Source: Grammothele lineata (Eukaryota > Basidiomycota > Agaricomycetes > Polyporales > Polyporaceae). Taken from it: a stretch of DNA of 64,000 bases. The notes below the pieces were generated by a model. It did not search any database. It saw nothing but the letters and a program-made list of their open reading frames with translations, and was not told the DNA's origin. Made by a program: the position numbers and the translations under genes. Where the stretch lies: NCBI GenBank assembly GCA_002150815.3, contig NDFF03000018.1, positions 1 through 64,000 on the forward strand, read 5' to 3'. Every line of letters starts with the position of its first letter. Position 1 is the first letter of the stretch. Of the stretch, positions 46,604 through 59,195 are shown one piece after another.

Positions 46604-48919
46604 CTACGGTTTTTCTTCTAGAGGCTCTTCTCCGCGCTCTCTCCTCCTCACGGTCTCCCACCAACGCGCGACCCTTCTCTCGAAGCGTTCGACGACGCTT
46701 GAGACATACACTGGTTCAACGCCGGCCCATCGTGCTGCAGTGGAGTTGAGGAGTTCGAGATCTTCGGGAAGTGAACCGAGGATATCCTGTGAGTTATAAA
46801 TGGGGTACTGCTCTCCCGGCCTGAGGGAATCTTCGCCCGTAGAGATAGCGTTCGCTGTCTTAAAGGGGACATTCGGTTGTCTCTCATCGTCCCTCAAGCC
46901 CGTTGTGCCAGTTCTGCCGAGGAGCAAGAAATTGTCTGTGGTGGCATTTCGGGCTGTATTGTAATAGACGATCAGCACTTGTAAGACGCGGCAAATAGTG
47001 AGCACGTACGGGGCATCCGGTCTTCCCGGGGAAGGAGGGCCTTCTCGCAGAACTCCAAGTATGCGTCCATCAAAGCGTCGTCCATGTCTAGCACAGATCT
47101 GCTAGTACAGAGTGTCTCCATTCAGTGCACAGCTATCGAGCGCCCTGAGGATGAGCGCCTTTGGAACAGGACGCACGTAGTGGTCTCCATGGAAAACGGA
47201 GGGAGCGGTTTCACATCGTGCGCCTCTGCCTCCTTGATGGCCTCAATAAGTTCCGATAGGGCGGGGAGAACAGTGGCAGGATCGGCCGGTTCGCTTGGCT
47301 GCCTGCCATACGCGTCGCGTGCAAAGTCAGCACGTAAAAAGATGAGCTAGCATGATGGTCGAAAAATACCTCGGCTTCCCATCCATGCCATAGACGAGTT
47401 TCATGACTACAATAACGGAGGCAACCAATGCGACCTCGGGCACCGCACTGTCCTGCTTGTGCCATATGGGGTCTTTCTTCTTCGTACGCACCAACGCCGG
47501 CGCGAGGGACTTGTGCAACGTGAGCGGGACGGAGACGCGGCGCGCCAGCTTCTTGGCGAGCATGTACAGCACCGCTGTAGGCATAGTCGTCGGTCATTTC
47601 GGGCACTTGAAACAGCGCACTGTACTCACGTGTGCCTTGCAGGCACCGCACTGCTTTCCAGAGGATCGGCGCGGCGTTCATCTCGGGTGTGTAGATCTCA
47701 TAAGAGGTGTAAAGAAGCTTCGCCAGTCGAGACGCCAAGCGATGTATAGTGAGTGCTGACGGGGAGTGCTACCAACAAGTCATTTGAGATGTGAGTGGTG
47801 AATATAGTTGTCAGAGTGTCCTTACTCGTGGAGAAAGCGCTCTGGTTGTGTATTTCGTGAGATGTCTTGTCATGTCTTCTGGAAAGAGCCGAAGTGCATC
47901 CAAATAGGGCAGATCGTAAGCCTCGATAAGCCTACGCTATTGTCAGTATGGGCTTCAAGCAGAGCAACTGACTTCACTAACCTCACGAAATCAATGTACA
48001 TGACCGGAATCCTTAACGTCCAGCATGCAACCACTAGCACAGAGACAGTGCTAGCAGGGGCATCAATCTGTCCAAAATTGCGTCGCTTCTTGACGGCAGG
48101 GATCGACGCCCTGCGCTTGGCCTTCTCTACTGGGTCTTCCTCTTCTTCGCCTTCCGACGGCGATTCGGAGTTTTCCCGCATCAGCGCCTCCAACTCTTCG
48201 TCTCGGTCGGAACCTCCGTCGTCCGAGCTTGAGGATGACGAGGACGATGAGGCGGCGCTTCCCTCGCTACCGCTATCTGACTCGTGGTCGTTCTCGTCGG
48301 CACTCTCTTCTGTATCTGGGTGTGGTTTTGTACTCCCACCCTGCAACTCGTCTTGGAGATGCAGGAGGGGTGCAGGAACAGGGGGGTTGGGAAGTAGCGA
48401 AAGATGGAGAGCCCAGATTTCCCTGCAGACTGTCTGAAGGATGGTTAATCATCTCTGCCTTGCAGTCATCGTTGGTGACTTTCTACCTCAAAGTCGGGGG
48501 GAAGATCCCACATTCGAGTGAGGGTCGAGATTTGCATCCGTAGCATCAGCTGCAGGCACTGAAAGTAGTGGAAGCGCGCTCGCTCGCCATGGTACACTAA
48601 ACGAGGCGCGCCATCAGCTGTATCGCGTACTTGAAAAGAGACAATGAGACTGACATCTAGGGTCGGCTCTATTACGCTTGTCTCTCTTCCTAGTCGACTT
48701 GAGGGTCCGCTTGCGCACCGCGTGAGGTCCCAGTTCCGTGACCTCCCTCGTCTCGTTTCTATAATTCTGCAGTGAGTCTCAGAGATGTGCTAAAGGCAGA
48801 CATCTCGTTTTACGGCTCACCTGTAGGACGTGACCCTCACTACATGTGATGAGGCCGCTCGCCGGTTCCTTATGCCATTGTTTTGAGCCGCAAACGGGGC
48901 ACTTCCTTCGCGGGGCCAT
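46604..48919 (-). CDS. RRN7: RNA polymerase I core factor subunit Rrn7 / TAF1B
   Basis: TFIIB-like subunit of the Pol I core factor that recruits polymerase to rDNA promoters. The ATG at 48919 gives MAPRRKCPVCGSKQWHKEPA, a zinc ribbon with C7, C10, C26 and H30, followed by the B-reader-like GHVLQNYRNETREVTELGPH. A low-complexity acidic/Ser block lies at about 48330-48150 (SSSSSSSSSDDGGSDRDEEL). Cyclin-fold segments follow: VLVVACWTLRIPVMYIDFVR, LPYLDALRLFPEDMTRHLTK, MASRLAKLLYTSYEIYTPEM, VALVASVIVVMKLVYGMDGK. The C-terminus is Arg/Glu-rich (RRRERGEEPLEEKP). About ten introns. The zinc ribbon and the two cyclin-like regions in order make the call firm. Divergent from ERJ5 with a 259-bp shared promoter. 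Confidence 0.85.
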
Positions 48920-49178
48920 GTTGATCCGGTATACTGGATTGTGTGCCCGGTACGGACAGGCAGGTAACCAGGAGCGGTGGCAAACACGACAAAACAGCGG
49001 TACTAACCCTGCAAGTAGCGCCCGCTGTAGCTCTCACGGGGTGTTGTAGATTAGATAACCACGTGGCTGGATTGAACTCACCCACTCGGTGCAGTGCTCG
49101 CCAGCACGTCCATCTCGCCCCTCCCTTCCTTGCCTTTCTTGCGGTTAGCGGCAGAACGGTCGCACAACCCTTACAAAT

Positions 49179-50685
49179 ATGAGGGTTCTTCACCTCATTG
49201 CATTCTTGGCAGTTCTGGTAACGGCCGTGGTCGCGTACGTTCTCCATACACTACTGAGCACGAACGCCGTTGACGTGTAACTTTGAACGCGGCCGGGCAT
49301 TCAGTTGGACCAAGGTGCGCATACACGCGAAGCTCTTGGCAGCTCGGGTTTTGATGTTCTGCGCAGGAAGATCACGAAATATTTGACCTCGTCAGCGCGT
49401 TGGAGGGTGCTGAAGGTGAGCGCGTCGCTGTCGTCCTGCCTCGTTCGTACTCGTCCGCCGTTCACTCATGCCGGCAACGCACTAGGCAAGGGCACGACAT
49501 TCTACTCGTGGCTAGACGTTCCACACACCGCTTCCACATCGGAAATCTCGAAGGCGTACAGGAAGAAAAGTTTGCAGCTCCAGTGAGTCAGTCCTTCTCG
49601 CCGCAACGCTCTTTCTGCTTGCCCTTGCCCCGTTCGCGCACGGAGAACTGACGCGATCGTCGCGACACTCACAGCCCGGACAAGAACAAGGGCGTTAAGG
49701 GGGCACATGAGCGGTTTGCACGACTGGGCGTCGTCGCGGCTATTCTGAGGAGCCCAGAGAAACGCGAGCGGTGAGTTCCCGGATCGCTGCTCACGAGACG
49801 TGCAAAATTTTGTGCTCATTAATCACTCCACCACTAGCTACGACTTCTTCTACAAGAACGGCGTGCCGGTGTGGAGGGGAACCGGCTACTATTATTCTAG
49901 ATTCCGTCCTGGTCTCGGGGTAAGAGACCGGATCTTTCTGCAGCGCATTAAGTTCGGATGCTAACGGGACTGGAAACGCACGGCAGACTGTACTTGTGTT
50001 CTTGGTCTTGACGTCTTCCGGGCTACAGTACATCGTTCAGAGATTGAACTATAATCGGGACCTGCAGCGCATCGAATGGATCGTTGAACAGGCGCGCACG
50101 TCTGCGTGGGGTTCTAAGATGACGCCGCAGGAAGGGCAGAGGAAGGTAAGTTATTTTTCTTGGGTGAGGTACACTCGGAATCGCGGGGACTGAACGGAGA
50201 AATTCCGAATTGTCTTAGGTCAAGGTAAATTTGGGAGGTTCGCCGCGCATCGACGAAGATGGGAACGTGTCGCCCGGGAGGATGGTGGACATGGTCGTCG
50301 AAGGCCAAGATGTCTACATTGTGAGTCGATTCTGGGCCAGGTTCGGCGGCATTGTGTCATGGCTAAAGCCGCGCCACAGCTGGAGGAAGATGGCAGTTTG
50401 CTGCCGGTGTCGAGCGAGACTGCCGTAGCTCCATCGATCAAGAGGACGTGGTTCCTGTCCCTTGTGACCTCGATGCTGGGAAAAGTGGCTAGGCGCGATG
50501 GAGGAGCGATAGATGGGGGGAGCGCGGAGGAGGGCGAGTCGACGGAGGACGGGGTGTCTACGGCGGGGTCGGACGTGCCTGGGAGCGGGTCGGTGACTCC
50601 GAAGGAGGGCGGGGCGGGTCGGGTGCGGGTGGCGGCGGCGACGATGGCGGGGGGCCGGAGGAGAAAGGCGGTGAGGAAGAAGTGA
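49179..50685 (+). CDS. ERJ5: ER-membrane J-domain co-chaperone (Erj5-like)
   Basis: Hsp40 that stimulates ER Hsp70. The signal peptide MRVLHLIAFLAVLVTAVVA joins WTKEDHEIFDLVSALEGAEG. The J domain (GTTFYSWLDVPHTASTSEIS, KAYRKKSLQLHPDKN) regenerates its HPD loop across an intron at about 49575-49675. It ends YDFFYKNGVPVWRGTGYYYS. A hydrophobic span GTVLVFLVLTSSGLQYIV follows, then a cytosolic part with RKVKVNLGGSPRIDEDGNVS and a basic tail AGGRRRKAVRKK. The order signal peptide, J domain, single membrane span matches fungal Erj5. Introns are about seven, 60-110 nt. The last 80 residues are Gly/Ser/Asp-rich and probably disordered. Confidence 0.9.
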
Positions 50686-51205
50686 TGATGGCTGGCGCTG
50701 GCGGGATGGGCGGGGCAGCGCCGGGCCGCGGCTGCTTATCTACGGAGCGAGTACTGTTTTAGCAATGAGTCCTCCGTCGGTCGTCCGGTTCACCCGCAGT
50801 CGAGGGCCAAGGCCGCCCCGCCAAACGCGTCTGAAGGCGTCGGGTGGGCGCGTCGGGGCTCGCACGCCGTGTTTCGCCTCCGCTTCGTCGGACGAGGCGA
50901 GCGCGGGGCGGGCAGCGCAGGCCAGGCCCCACAGAGTGCGCACCGCCGGATGGGGCCGTTGGCGTCGGGCGCAGCGTTGGCAGCGGGCGATAGGGCGGGG
51001 CTGGCGTTGGCTGGCGGGGCTGGGCGAGGCGGAGCGCGTCTCGGACGGGGACCGGCGCCAGCGATCTGCTCGCTCTCGGCTAGATGCGGCGTCCCCCTGA
51101 TAAGAGGCCTACCCCACCCAAATACATATAAACACGAGTTCTTGACTCGACTCGTCTCTAGCTCTCTTCCTCCATCGCCCTCACAGTCTTTGCATCGCGT
51201 CCATC
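50686..51205. other. Promoter region of glutamine synthetase
   Basis: 520 bp between ERJ5 and GLN1 on the same strand. It contains a clear TATA box and a C/T-rich leader. No gene. Confidence 0.55.
51127..51132 (+). promoter_or_regulatory. TATA box of GLN1
   Basis: TATAAA in the context acatataaacacg, 79 bp before the ATG and followed by a pyrimidine-rich stretch (ctctagctctcttcctcc) that likely holds the start sites. Confidence 0.65.
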
Positions 51206-52527
51206 ATGTCCCACCAGTACCGCCCTGACCTCCTTGCTCCCTACCTTGCGCTCCCCCAGGGCGACAAGGTCCAGGCTGAGTGTCCGTCTCTAATCCGCCT
51301 CTGCGATTCCTGCAAACTGATTAGTTCCGCAACACAGACGTCTGGATCGACGGCGATGGTGGTCTCCGCTCCAAGACCACGGTGAGTCTTCGCTCATGCA
51401 CCCCCTCGCCATCTAGTACTACCCCCACAATGCGAGCCAAAAGCCTAACTTTGCCCGCAGACCGTCACCAAGAAGGTCACCGACATCGGTACCCTCCGCA
51501 TCTGGGACTTCGATGGCTCCTCCACCAACCAGGCTCCGGGCAACGACTCGGATGTCTACCTCCGTCCCGCCGCCATATTCAAGGACCCCTTCCGCGGTGG
51601 CGACAACATCCTCGTCCTCGCCGAGTGCTATAACAACGACGGCACCCCCAACAGGACCAACTACCGTCACCACGCCGCCAAGGTCATGGAGCAGGCCAAG
51701 GAGCAGGTCCCCTGGTTCGGTATTGAGCAGGAGTACACCCTCTTTGACATGGATGGCACGCCGTACGGTTGGCCGAAGGGCGGTTTCCCCGGCCCCCAGG
51801 GCCCCTACTACTGCGGTGCTGGTGCGTTTCACACGACTGCTGGAAGCTCTGCTCTGCGGTCTGACGTTCGCGGAACTTAATTGATCTCCAGGTGCGGGCA
51901 AGGTCTTTGCCCGTGACCTGATCGAGGCTCACTACCGCGCCTGCCTCTACGCCGGCGTCAACATCTCGGGTATCAACGCCGAGGTCATGCCCTCCCAGTG
52001 GGAGTTCCAGGTCGGGCCTTGCGAGGGTATTTCCATGGGTGACCACCTCTGGATGGCACGCTACCTTCTCGTCCGCATCGCCGAGCAGTGGGGCATCAAG
52101 GTCTCCTTCCACCCGAAGCCCCTCCAGGGCGACTGGAACGGTGCCGGCTGCCACACTAACTACTCGACCAAGGCGATGCGCGAGCCCGGAGGCATGAAGT
52201 TCATCGAGGACGCAATCGCTAAGATGTCCAAGCGCCATTCCGAACACATCGCCGTTTACGGTGAGGACAACGACATGCGTCTCACCGGCCGCCACGAGAC
52301 CGGCCACATTGGCACCTTCACCTCGGGTGTCGCCAACCGCGGTGCTTCCATCCGTATCCCCCGTCATGTCGGTGCGCAGGGTTACGGCTACCTCGAGGAC
52401 CGCCGCCCCGCGTCCAACATCGGTAAGTTTTTTCCTCATGAAGTCGCTGGTCATATGCTGATCTCCTGCAATAGACCCTTACCGCGTGACCAGCATCATC
52501 GTCGAGACGACTTGCCTCGACAAGTAG
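51206..52527 (+). CDS. GLN1: Glutamine synthetase, eukaryotic type II
   Basis: Makes glutamine from glutamate, ammonia and ATP. Five exons (51206-51281, 51338-51381, 51461-51821, 51892-52422, 52475-52527) give 354 residues, the usual length. Landmarks: [54 protein letters not shown] (metal-binding Glu), [40 protein letters not shown] (ATP/ammonium site), [20 protein letters not shown] and the closing [20 protein letters not shown]. All active-site residues that I can check are present. The strong TATA promoter suggests high expression. Convergent with VID27. Confidence 0.97.
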
Positions 52528-52893
52528 AATGACCGCAGTAGACGTCGCCGTGGCAAAATTGAGGGCAGTGTGTATAGGATGATCGTATCGGGTAGCTAGC
52601 AGTTCAAACCTATTGTAATACAAAGATCAAGAAATCCGCTCTCATCGTCGTACATCGTACAAGCGTGAACGCGTGAGCCTAGCATGCAGCGAAAATTTAC
52701 AATCAGTCCCACGACGGCGGGTATGTGTAGCGTAGGACGAACAACTCGAGATCGTGAACTGAGCGGGCATTATACAGAGTTAGACCGGAATGCTTCTGTC
52801 TTTCGTAAAACAGCGTAGCAAATAGACAACATTTCCTTCGGTAACGGGGAGGGCGACGGAGACGATTAAAATGGAGAGTTGACAATTCCAGAT
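52528..52893. other. Convergent 3' spacer GLN1 / VID27
   Basis: 366 bp holding the two 3' UTRs. No gene seen. Confidence 0.5.
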
Positions 52894-55800
52894 CTACTCG
52901 TGCTGGCGCGGGGAGGGGCGAGCGAGGCCCGCGTCGGTCGCTTCAGGCTCTTCTTGTTGATCGACAGCACGTTGTCCGGCAGCGCAACAATCTGGGGGAG
53001 AAAGCGGGCGAGTCAGCCACGAAGGCAAGGCGACGCTCGCGCGGCAGGCGCAACGGGTAGGACGTACGATCTCCTTGTCATCGCCGAACTTGAAGTTGTC
53101 CTGGACGACCTCCTCCGGGTACCACTTGATCTCGTACTTGTCAAGCTGGCCCTTCCTCACCTTGGCAAAGTCCCACGCGACGACGTATTTTCCGGTCGAC
53201 GTAACGATCGCGTTCTCTTCCTTGCCATCGTCACCCATGTTGAACCTGTAACAAGTGCCAGCGGGAGATCAGTATAGATGCGAGAAATGTCAAGAAGGAC
53301 AGTGGGGAGGGGTGACAGGACGCACCTCGCGGGAGTGAAGGAGACAGCATGACCCATGTACGCAGCGTGCTCTGCGCGGAGCTGTAGGCGGCGCGGTATC
53401 GGCTTCGCGTTTGCAGGGAATGAGCGATCAAAGCCGAGCTGGCCCGTGTACCGTCCTTCGCCAATGAGTGTATCGATGAGGAGAAGGTACGTCTTGGTCG
53501 TTGCGACGATCCAGCGGCCGTTCGCGGATACGTCAATGCCCGTGATCGGGTCCCCGAGCGGAGGCAGCGCCGTCTTCGCGTTCTTGCCGATCGAGTCGAA
53601 CATCCGGATGTCGCCCTTCTCGCTCGCGACCGCGAGCTTGCCGCCCTCGGTTGTCGCGACGCCTGAGAACGCGTTCTTAGACGCATACTGTTTATACTGG
53701 CTGTCAACGAGTTTGCTGCCCGACACACGCGGGTCGATCCGGAAGAGCGCGTTGTGCGAGATGCCGACGACGGTCTGCTCGGGCGTCATCTGCGCGAACT
53801 TGTTATCTGGCGCGATGTGCCCGACAGAGATGTCGTCGTGGACCTTCCACTCCTCGACGATCTTGCCGGTCTCGATGTCGAGCTCGTACAGCGAGTGCTG
53901 TTCCGTGGGGTTCATGAGGATCATCTTCGAGTCTTGGTCGTGGAGCATGATCTACAAAACCAGTGAGTGATGGGCACACGCTCATGATGATTCGCTGAGG
54001 CGCACCTGTTTGGGCGAGAACGACTTGCCCTTGGTTGTCTGTACCTTGCCGACTGTATTCCCGTACTTGACCTGGCCTTGGCCCGTGTGACTGAACATGG
54101 TGATCTTGTCACCTCGCACAACAAACGACCGGTCACCTTTATAACCGACAGTGAGGAGCTTGTTACGGCCGCCCGGCAACTTTGCGCCCTCCTCGTCATC
54201 TTCGGGGTAGTCCTCCTCTTCCTCCTCGTCCTCACTCTTGTCTACGAGGGGGTGAATGGGTGTTACCCAGTGTACGCCAGTGAAATAGGCCTACCTAGCT
54301 CTTCTGCTACGGCGTCTTCTTCGTCCTCCTCATCTTCAACATCTTTCATCTCAACGTCCTCGGTGTTGGAACTCATAATGTAATTCTGCTCATCATGCTG
54401 TAGACATCAAGTTGTTAGCGCTACTCCACACGAAACCATGTCAACGAATACCTACTTTGGCTTTGCTCCAAGGAAGCTCGTTTGCTGCTTCCCACAGTGC
54501 CCGAGTCATGGCCAGGGTGAACTCCTTATACAATTCTTCCGTCTCGAAACGCAAGCACCAACTCTGCCCTACACCCGCTTGATTCATGTAGTTCCACGTG
54601 AAGCCCAGTACTTGTGTTGCCCAGCGCTGGTTCATCTCGGATGAGATCTTGTGTGCGAGAACTTGTCCATCCGTGCTCGATGCGACAAGCCAATAGTCAT
54701 ACGGGCCGTTAGACAGGTTCTGTACGATCCGCGCGACCACATCGCCCTGCTTGTCATACACTTGGGTGTCCCAGTCCCAAAGGTTCAGCTCTGCGACGTC
54801 GGAGAAGATGGCGGGCATATTGGGGTCGGTTTCGGAGACGAGAGCGCGGAGAGGCTCTTCCGTCGAAGTGGCTGTTGAAGAGCTAGCGACCGTGGCCTCC
54901 TCCGCGGGCGTCTCAATAGACTTTGAGCCTGACGCCTTCCGAGAAGTCTTTGTTTTCGACTTCTTTGCTGCGGGAGGCCTAAAATCGGGGTCAGCTAGAC
55001 AACGAATCTCTTGCACGCTATACGCACTGCCAAATAAATTCTTGTAGATCTGCGTCTGACGTATTGTCCGCACTTGTACGGTACTTGGCCTCGTACATGG
55101 CGCGATACATGCACGTCTCAAAGAACGCCCTTGTAGGCTCATTCGTTCCCGAGGCAACAAACTCAAAAAGCTCGTCTTCATCCCCTTGCAGGTCGCGCCA
55201 CATGAATGCCGGTTCGTTATCGACTGTTGTTCCTGTGCGAAACTGCAGATCTTCACAAATCAAGAAAGTACGTTCATCGTCAGCTAAAAAAGGACGGTTA
55301 GTAATGATACTAGCAGCACAGGTCGCGCATTAGGCCACTGGCCCTCCACGACGCTCATAGGACGCCATTGGAAGGGGGGCACATGTTTGTGTTTCTCCGT
55401 AGGTATATATGGCGGTTCGAAACGACGATTAGGAATGGATGGAATAGGAATGGATGAGATAGTGTAGAACCATTTGGGAGATTGAGGGCGTAAATTTCCA
55501 ACTAACGATTGCCGAAGCAATCAATTCCCCAATAGCAAGAAGGGACTCACTCTCATCCTCATCTTCGAGCAACTCCTGATCTCCGTCCTCGAACACGCGC
55601 GTGATAACGAGGTTAAATGCGTGCTCCGCTGAGGGCACCCTGCGGATAGTCGCCATGGCGTCATTGTACCTACAATCCCGTTCCGCGCGACCTGGTCAGT
55701 TCCGGGCCGCCTCTGTACACCAAAGAAGACCGGAAGAGAAAAATCAGTAAGGGCGGGCACTCACAGGCACTCGCGCCCACCGCGAACGGCCTCTGAGCGA

Positions 55801-56029
55801 ACGAGGAAGAGTTGGCCCTCGGATATCTTCACGACCTCGGCCGCATTGGGATCGTCTGCGATAGGGGCGATGATGTCAGGACGGGCGGCGGGGGCGCACA
55901 GTATCTCTCGCGCACGGCGCGCGGGGGCTCACGCACGCCAGACTTTGCCTAGGACTGGCGGACGCGGGTCAGCGGTGGGTTCGCGCGGGCAGCAGAGGGG
56001 GTGTGCGCACGGCTTCTGAAGATATTCAT
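52894..56029 (-). CDS. VID27: VID27-family protein
   Basis: Cytosolic protein named for vacuole import and degradation of gluconeogenic enzymes in yeast. The start at 56029 gives MNIFRSLLGKVW across an intron, then DPNAAEVVKISEGQLFLVRS, the conserved Vid27 N-terminus. The middle part has LQFRTGTTVDNEPAFMWRDL, FIWQ and LWDWDTQVYDKQGDVVARIV (PH-like region). An acidic linker (MSSNTEDVEMKDVEDEEDEE) leads to the C-terminal beta-propeller: GRNKLLTVGYKGDRSFVVRG, MILMNPTEQHSLYELDIETG, GKLAVASEKGDIRMFDSIGK, WIVATTKTYLLLIDT and KYVVAWDFAKVRKGQLDKYE. The C-terminus is IVALPDNVLSINKKSLKRPT and a short tail. About ten introns. Complete and in frame. Confidence 0.93.
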
Positions 56030-56254
56030 GGTGGGCGTATGCGGAGAAGGAGCAATTATCGCAGCCTCGGGCAGACGCGCCGCTCGAGTGGGGGCGTGAC
56101 CTTCGCGGTGTGACTGTCCCTTGGCGCGTCGATCACGAGATGTGAGGTCACGGCGCGTCTGCCGACTCAGATAGCGTTCAAGGTCACTGAACATCATCAA
56201 TGATTTACTGAGTCGTTTGAAGTGGCCACGGTGCAGCCATCCCAATAGGACGAA

Positions 56255-56711
56255 ATGTCAGCAGCTCGTTTCGCTACCCCACCACTTACTTCTTTCTCAG
56301 GTAAGCAGATCGATCCACTTTTCTTGCAGGCGTACGCCTTGAATGCTGAGCCGAAGCATCTCCAGCCAGAGAGCCTGTGACACCCGACTCCGGACTGCGT
56401 GCTCGTGCTACGACCCCGTATGGCGAGGTACGTCATCCTAGACAGCACGAACAACCTTGAAACGACCACTCAAGGATTTGCTCCTGCAGAACGCGCTTGG
56501 AGGAGATGCCTCTCCGACTACGTCCACCATGTCCAACAACTCCCGGATACTAGACTCCTCGCGTGCGCTCTACCGCACAATCAACACCACGCCGTCCTCA
56601 GCCCAGGCGACGCCCGGTCGCAAGGTGACAATTCGCGTGGATCCCGCCTTGTTCACCTGTTTCGACCCTGCAGACAAGGAACTGTACGACCTTTGGGCGC
56701 CCAAAGCATGA
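56255..56711 (+). CDS. Small hypothetical protein, 109 residues, three exons
   Basis: Not recognised. Exons 56255-56300, 56366-56427 and 56490-56711 with introns of 65 and 62 nt (gtaagc..ctccag, gtacgt..ctgcag) give a single frame. It starts MSAARFATPPLTSFSAREPV, runs through TPDSGLRARATTPYGEN and SRILDSSRALYRTINTTPSS, and ends in a better-conserved-looking block KVTIRVDPALFTCFDPADKE followed by LYDLWAPKA. No signal peptide or membrane span. The Thr-Pro repeats (ATPP, VTPD, TTPY, TTPS, ATPG) could be phosphorylation sites of proline-directed kinases. It shares a 225-bp divergent promoter with VID27. The two clean introns make it a probable real gene despite its size. Confidence 0.6.
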
Positions 56712-57200
56712 AAACGCGCTCAGGCTCTTCCAACGCAACAAGGATGGAACAAGGTCCATACTGGCGAGCTGGCAACGCGTCGATACTTTCAACCTCTCCC
56801 CGGCATTCGTGTTGCATGGTGACTTTGTGCCGTATCGTCCCTTGGGCTGAATGCACAAAGTCGACGTTGCGTCGGAGACCGTTGCTCGCCGTACGTTTGG
56901 CCTTGACCATTGTCTATTTAGAGGCTGTGTATGCTATGCTACACAGACGATACCAGAGATACATGTATATCAACTAGGGACAGAGCATACTACTACTAAG
57001 GAGTGGGAATGCCAACGCAAATAGAGTACAGGAATAATGATTGTGGTGGTATCTTGATGCGAACCTTGTGTATAATGAGCGTGATAGGTCGTAAAAGATG
57101 AGGACGAGGTGTCATAACGTAGGAAAACCCTCGATAGATGCTGCAAGCAACGAAGGTACCAACAATGCGAGAAGAGGAAGGTCACAATAGTGCCTACTCA
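56712..57200. other. Convergent spacer, small protein / BTB gene
   Basis: 489 bp. Holds 3' UTRs. No coding signal. Confidence 0.45.
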
Positions 57201-59046
57201 TCAAATCCAGGTACCCGTCGGGCGCGCCCTCATCGTCGCGAACTGACTCTGCGGGCTGCCCTGTTGCTTGAGCGGGACGCGCTCTTTCAAGCTTGGCGGC
57301 GACGGCCACGGCGCGCCAGAATCCGACTCGGTGCTGCCACCACTCTTCCTAGTGCCAACGGCAGCGCCGGCATCCGCGCTCGCGAAGCCAGAGTCGTCCG
57401 ATTTCCTCTGCGCCGCCTTCTCCTCCGCCAACGAGATCGGCTCCGACTGCTCGCGGAGGGTGGGTAGGCTCCTGCTGCTCCCGTCACTCAAGCCCCGCAG
57501 GTGCAGGCCCAGTTTGAGGCTGGAGGGACTGGCTTGCTGGTGCCGGAGCTCGTCCACGCACAGCTTCTCTAACTCCGCAAGTCCCAGGTACTTGGCTTCA
57601 TCGCGAAGCGCAAGAAGAGCTTCCATCCGGGCGCAGGAGCCATTCAGTCGAGCACCATGAGGCAGACACGCTGGTGTATCCGGCGTTGATGCTGGTGACC
57701 GGAGGTACGACAGGATGTGTGCATATCTGAATCAGGTCGTCAGCATGGTTCGATGGCCCCCAAGATAGAAGAGAATACGCTTACGGAGCGCTGGGCCTGT
57801 CAAGGAAGATATGGAGGTTCGTGGAGGCCTGTGTCAGGACGCCAGAAGAAGCGAGATGGTGATTGAAGATGGAGTTGAAGGAACTGTCCACCTCGCTGGT
57901 GGTCGAGTATACTGATTGGGTGTCGGAATCCGTGGACGGGAATAGTCCGAGCAGGTAGCCAGCGAGATGCGACGTCCGCGAAATGAGCGTCGACATTGTC
58001 GTCCTTTGCGTGGACGTGCTCGTTTCCAGCGATACAATTATCCTGTTCGGGTCCGTGGAGCTATTGGGTGCGGGGGATACCAGGATAGCCTGGAAAGCTG
58101 ACTGAGGAGGCGAGGGCAACACGCCTGAGGGCAGAGGGGGAACCTGCGGGAAGTAATCCAAAGGAGACTTGTTCCGACGGAGAGGCGATACCGCTCGGGC
58201 TGGACCGATATCCGACTGAAGATCTGACTGGAGATCAGGAATTGAGGGCAGCGAGGGTGGTGGCCTGGTGGGAGCAGGTGGATGGACCGAGAGGGGGAGG
58301 GTAGGCGCATAGTGGACCTCGACCGTTTCGGCATCCTCATCCGCTTCGTGGTGCTCGACATACATCGAGATGTCGTCAGGGATGGGTGGAAGAGGAGGAC
58401 TTGCCGGGCGGTCGCTGTCATAGTCGTGCTCGTCGAATTCGAGGATGGCCGAGTGCACCGGGGATGGACTGCGAACACGGGCGTGGAGGTCGGGGGAGGA
58501 AGCGGAGGCCCTCGTGCCAGCGAGGGCTTCTTGGGGAGTGCGGACCACAGTCGCGCCCTGGCCGAGTACGCCACTGCGGGGGTGGGTGATGGCCTCGACA
58601 GGGTTGGCGAAGCGCGGCTCGGAGATGCGGACAGGACGCGAGGGCGCGTAGGGGCCGGACTGGGTGGAGGCGGAGGAGGACACGCGGGCGAGCCAGGTCA
58701 TCGGGCTGGAGACGGACGGGCGGCGCGCCTTTGTCTTCTGCCCGGGGCTTGTCGGGGGCGAGACGACGGTGTGGACGGCAGGCGGAACGTGCTGGAGAGG
58801 CGGCATGGGTTTGGAGATGGAGACCGAGGAGGTCTGGCGGGAGTGGGGGGGGCGCGAGGAGTGCATCGCTGGACGAGCGGGGGGCGCGACGCAGAGCGAG
58901 GAAGATGGCGAGGGAAGAGAGAGGGGGGTTGCGGTGCGGGGCGATCCATGGCGTAGGGCATTTGAACGCGGGGGCAGAAGGGCGCAAGAACAATTGGCTC
59001 TGGCTTGCTCTGGCCAGAACAATGCGTCCCACACGCGAGAAACCAC
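57201..59046 (-). CDS. BTB/POZ-like domain protein with long disordered N-terminus
   Basis: The first about 300 residues are Pro/Ser-rich and disordered (MHSSRPPHSRQTSSVSISKP, SPPLPPIPDDISMYVEHHEA). The BTB-like part follows: RIIVSLETSTSTQRTTMSTL, ISRTSHLAGYLLGLFPSTDS, FNSIFNHHLASSGVLTQAST, LHIFLDRPSAP, an intron (about 57724-57782), then YAHILSYLRSPASTPDTPAC and MEALLALRDEAKYLGLAELE KLCVDEL. The ILSYLR..EAKYLG..L pattern is typical of BTB folds. The C-terminus is Ser/Lys-rich. The frame opens at 59046, but the in-frame ATG at 58866 (MHSSRPP) is the more likely start, because the residues before it look like leader. Probably an adaptor. No partner domain (Kelch, MATH, zinc finger) is present. 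Confidence 0.75.
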
Positions 59047-59195
59047 ACCCCTATGCCCATATCCGGCACGCGCGCCTTATTGTCGCCGACTCGCCTAAGG
59101 CTTTGCCTCTTTAGCGCCGCCCTAGCCGCCGGCATTCTCGAGAGTCGACACGGTGCCGCCGAGGGCCTGAGGTCGCAGCGTCTGCTTCTCCGACG

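Noticed and set aside
58282..58956. 224-codon plus-strand frame
   Set aside because: Antisense to the Pro/Ser-rich BTB protein.
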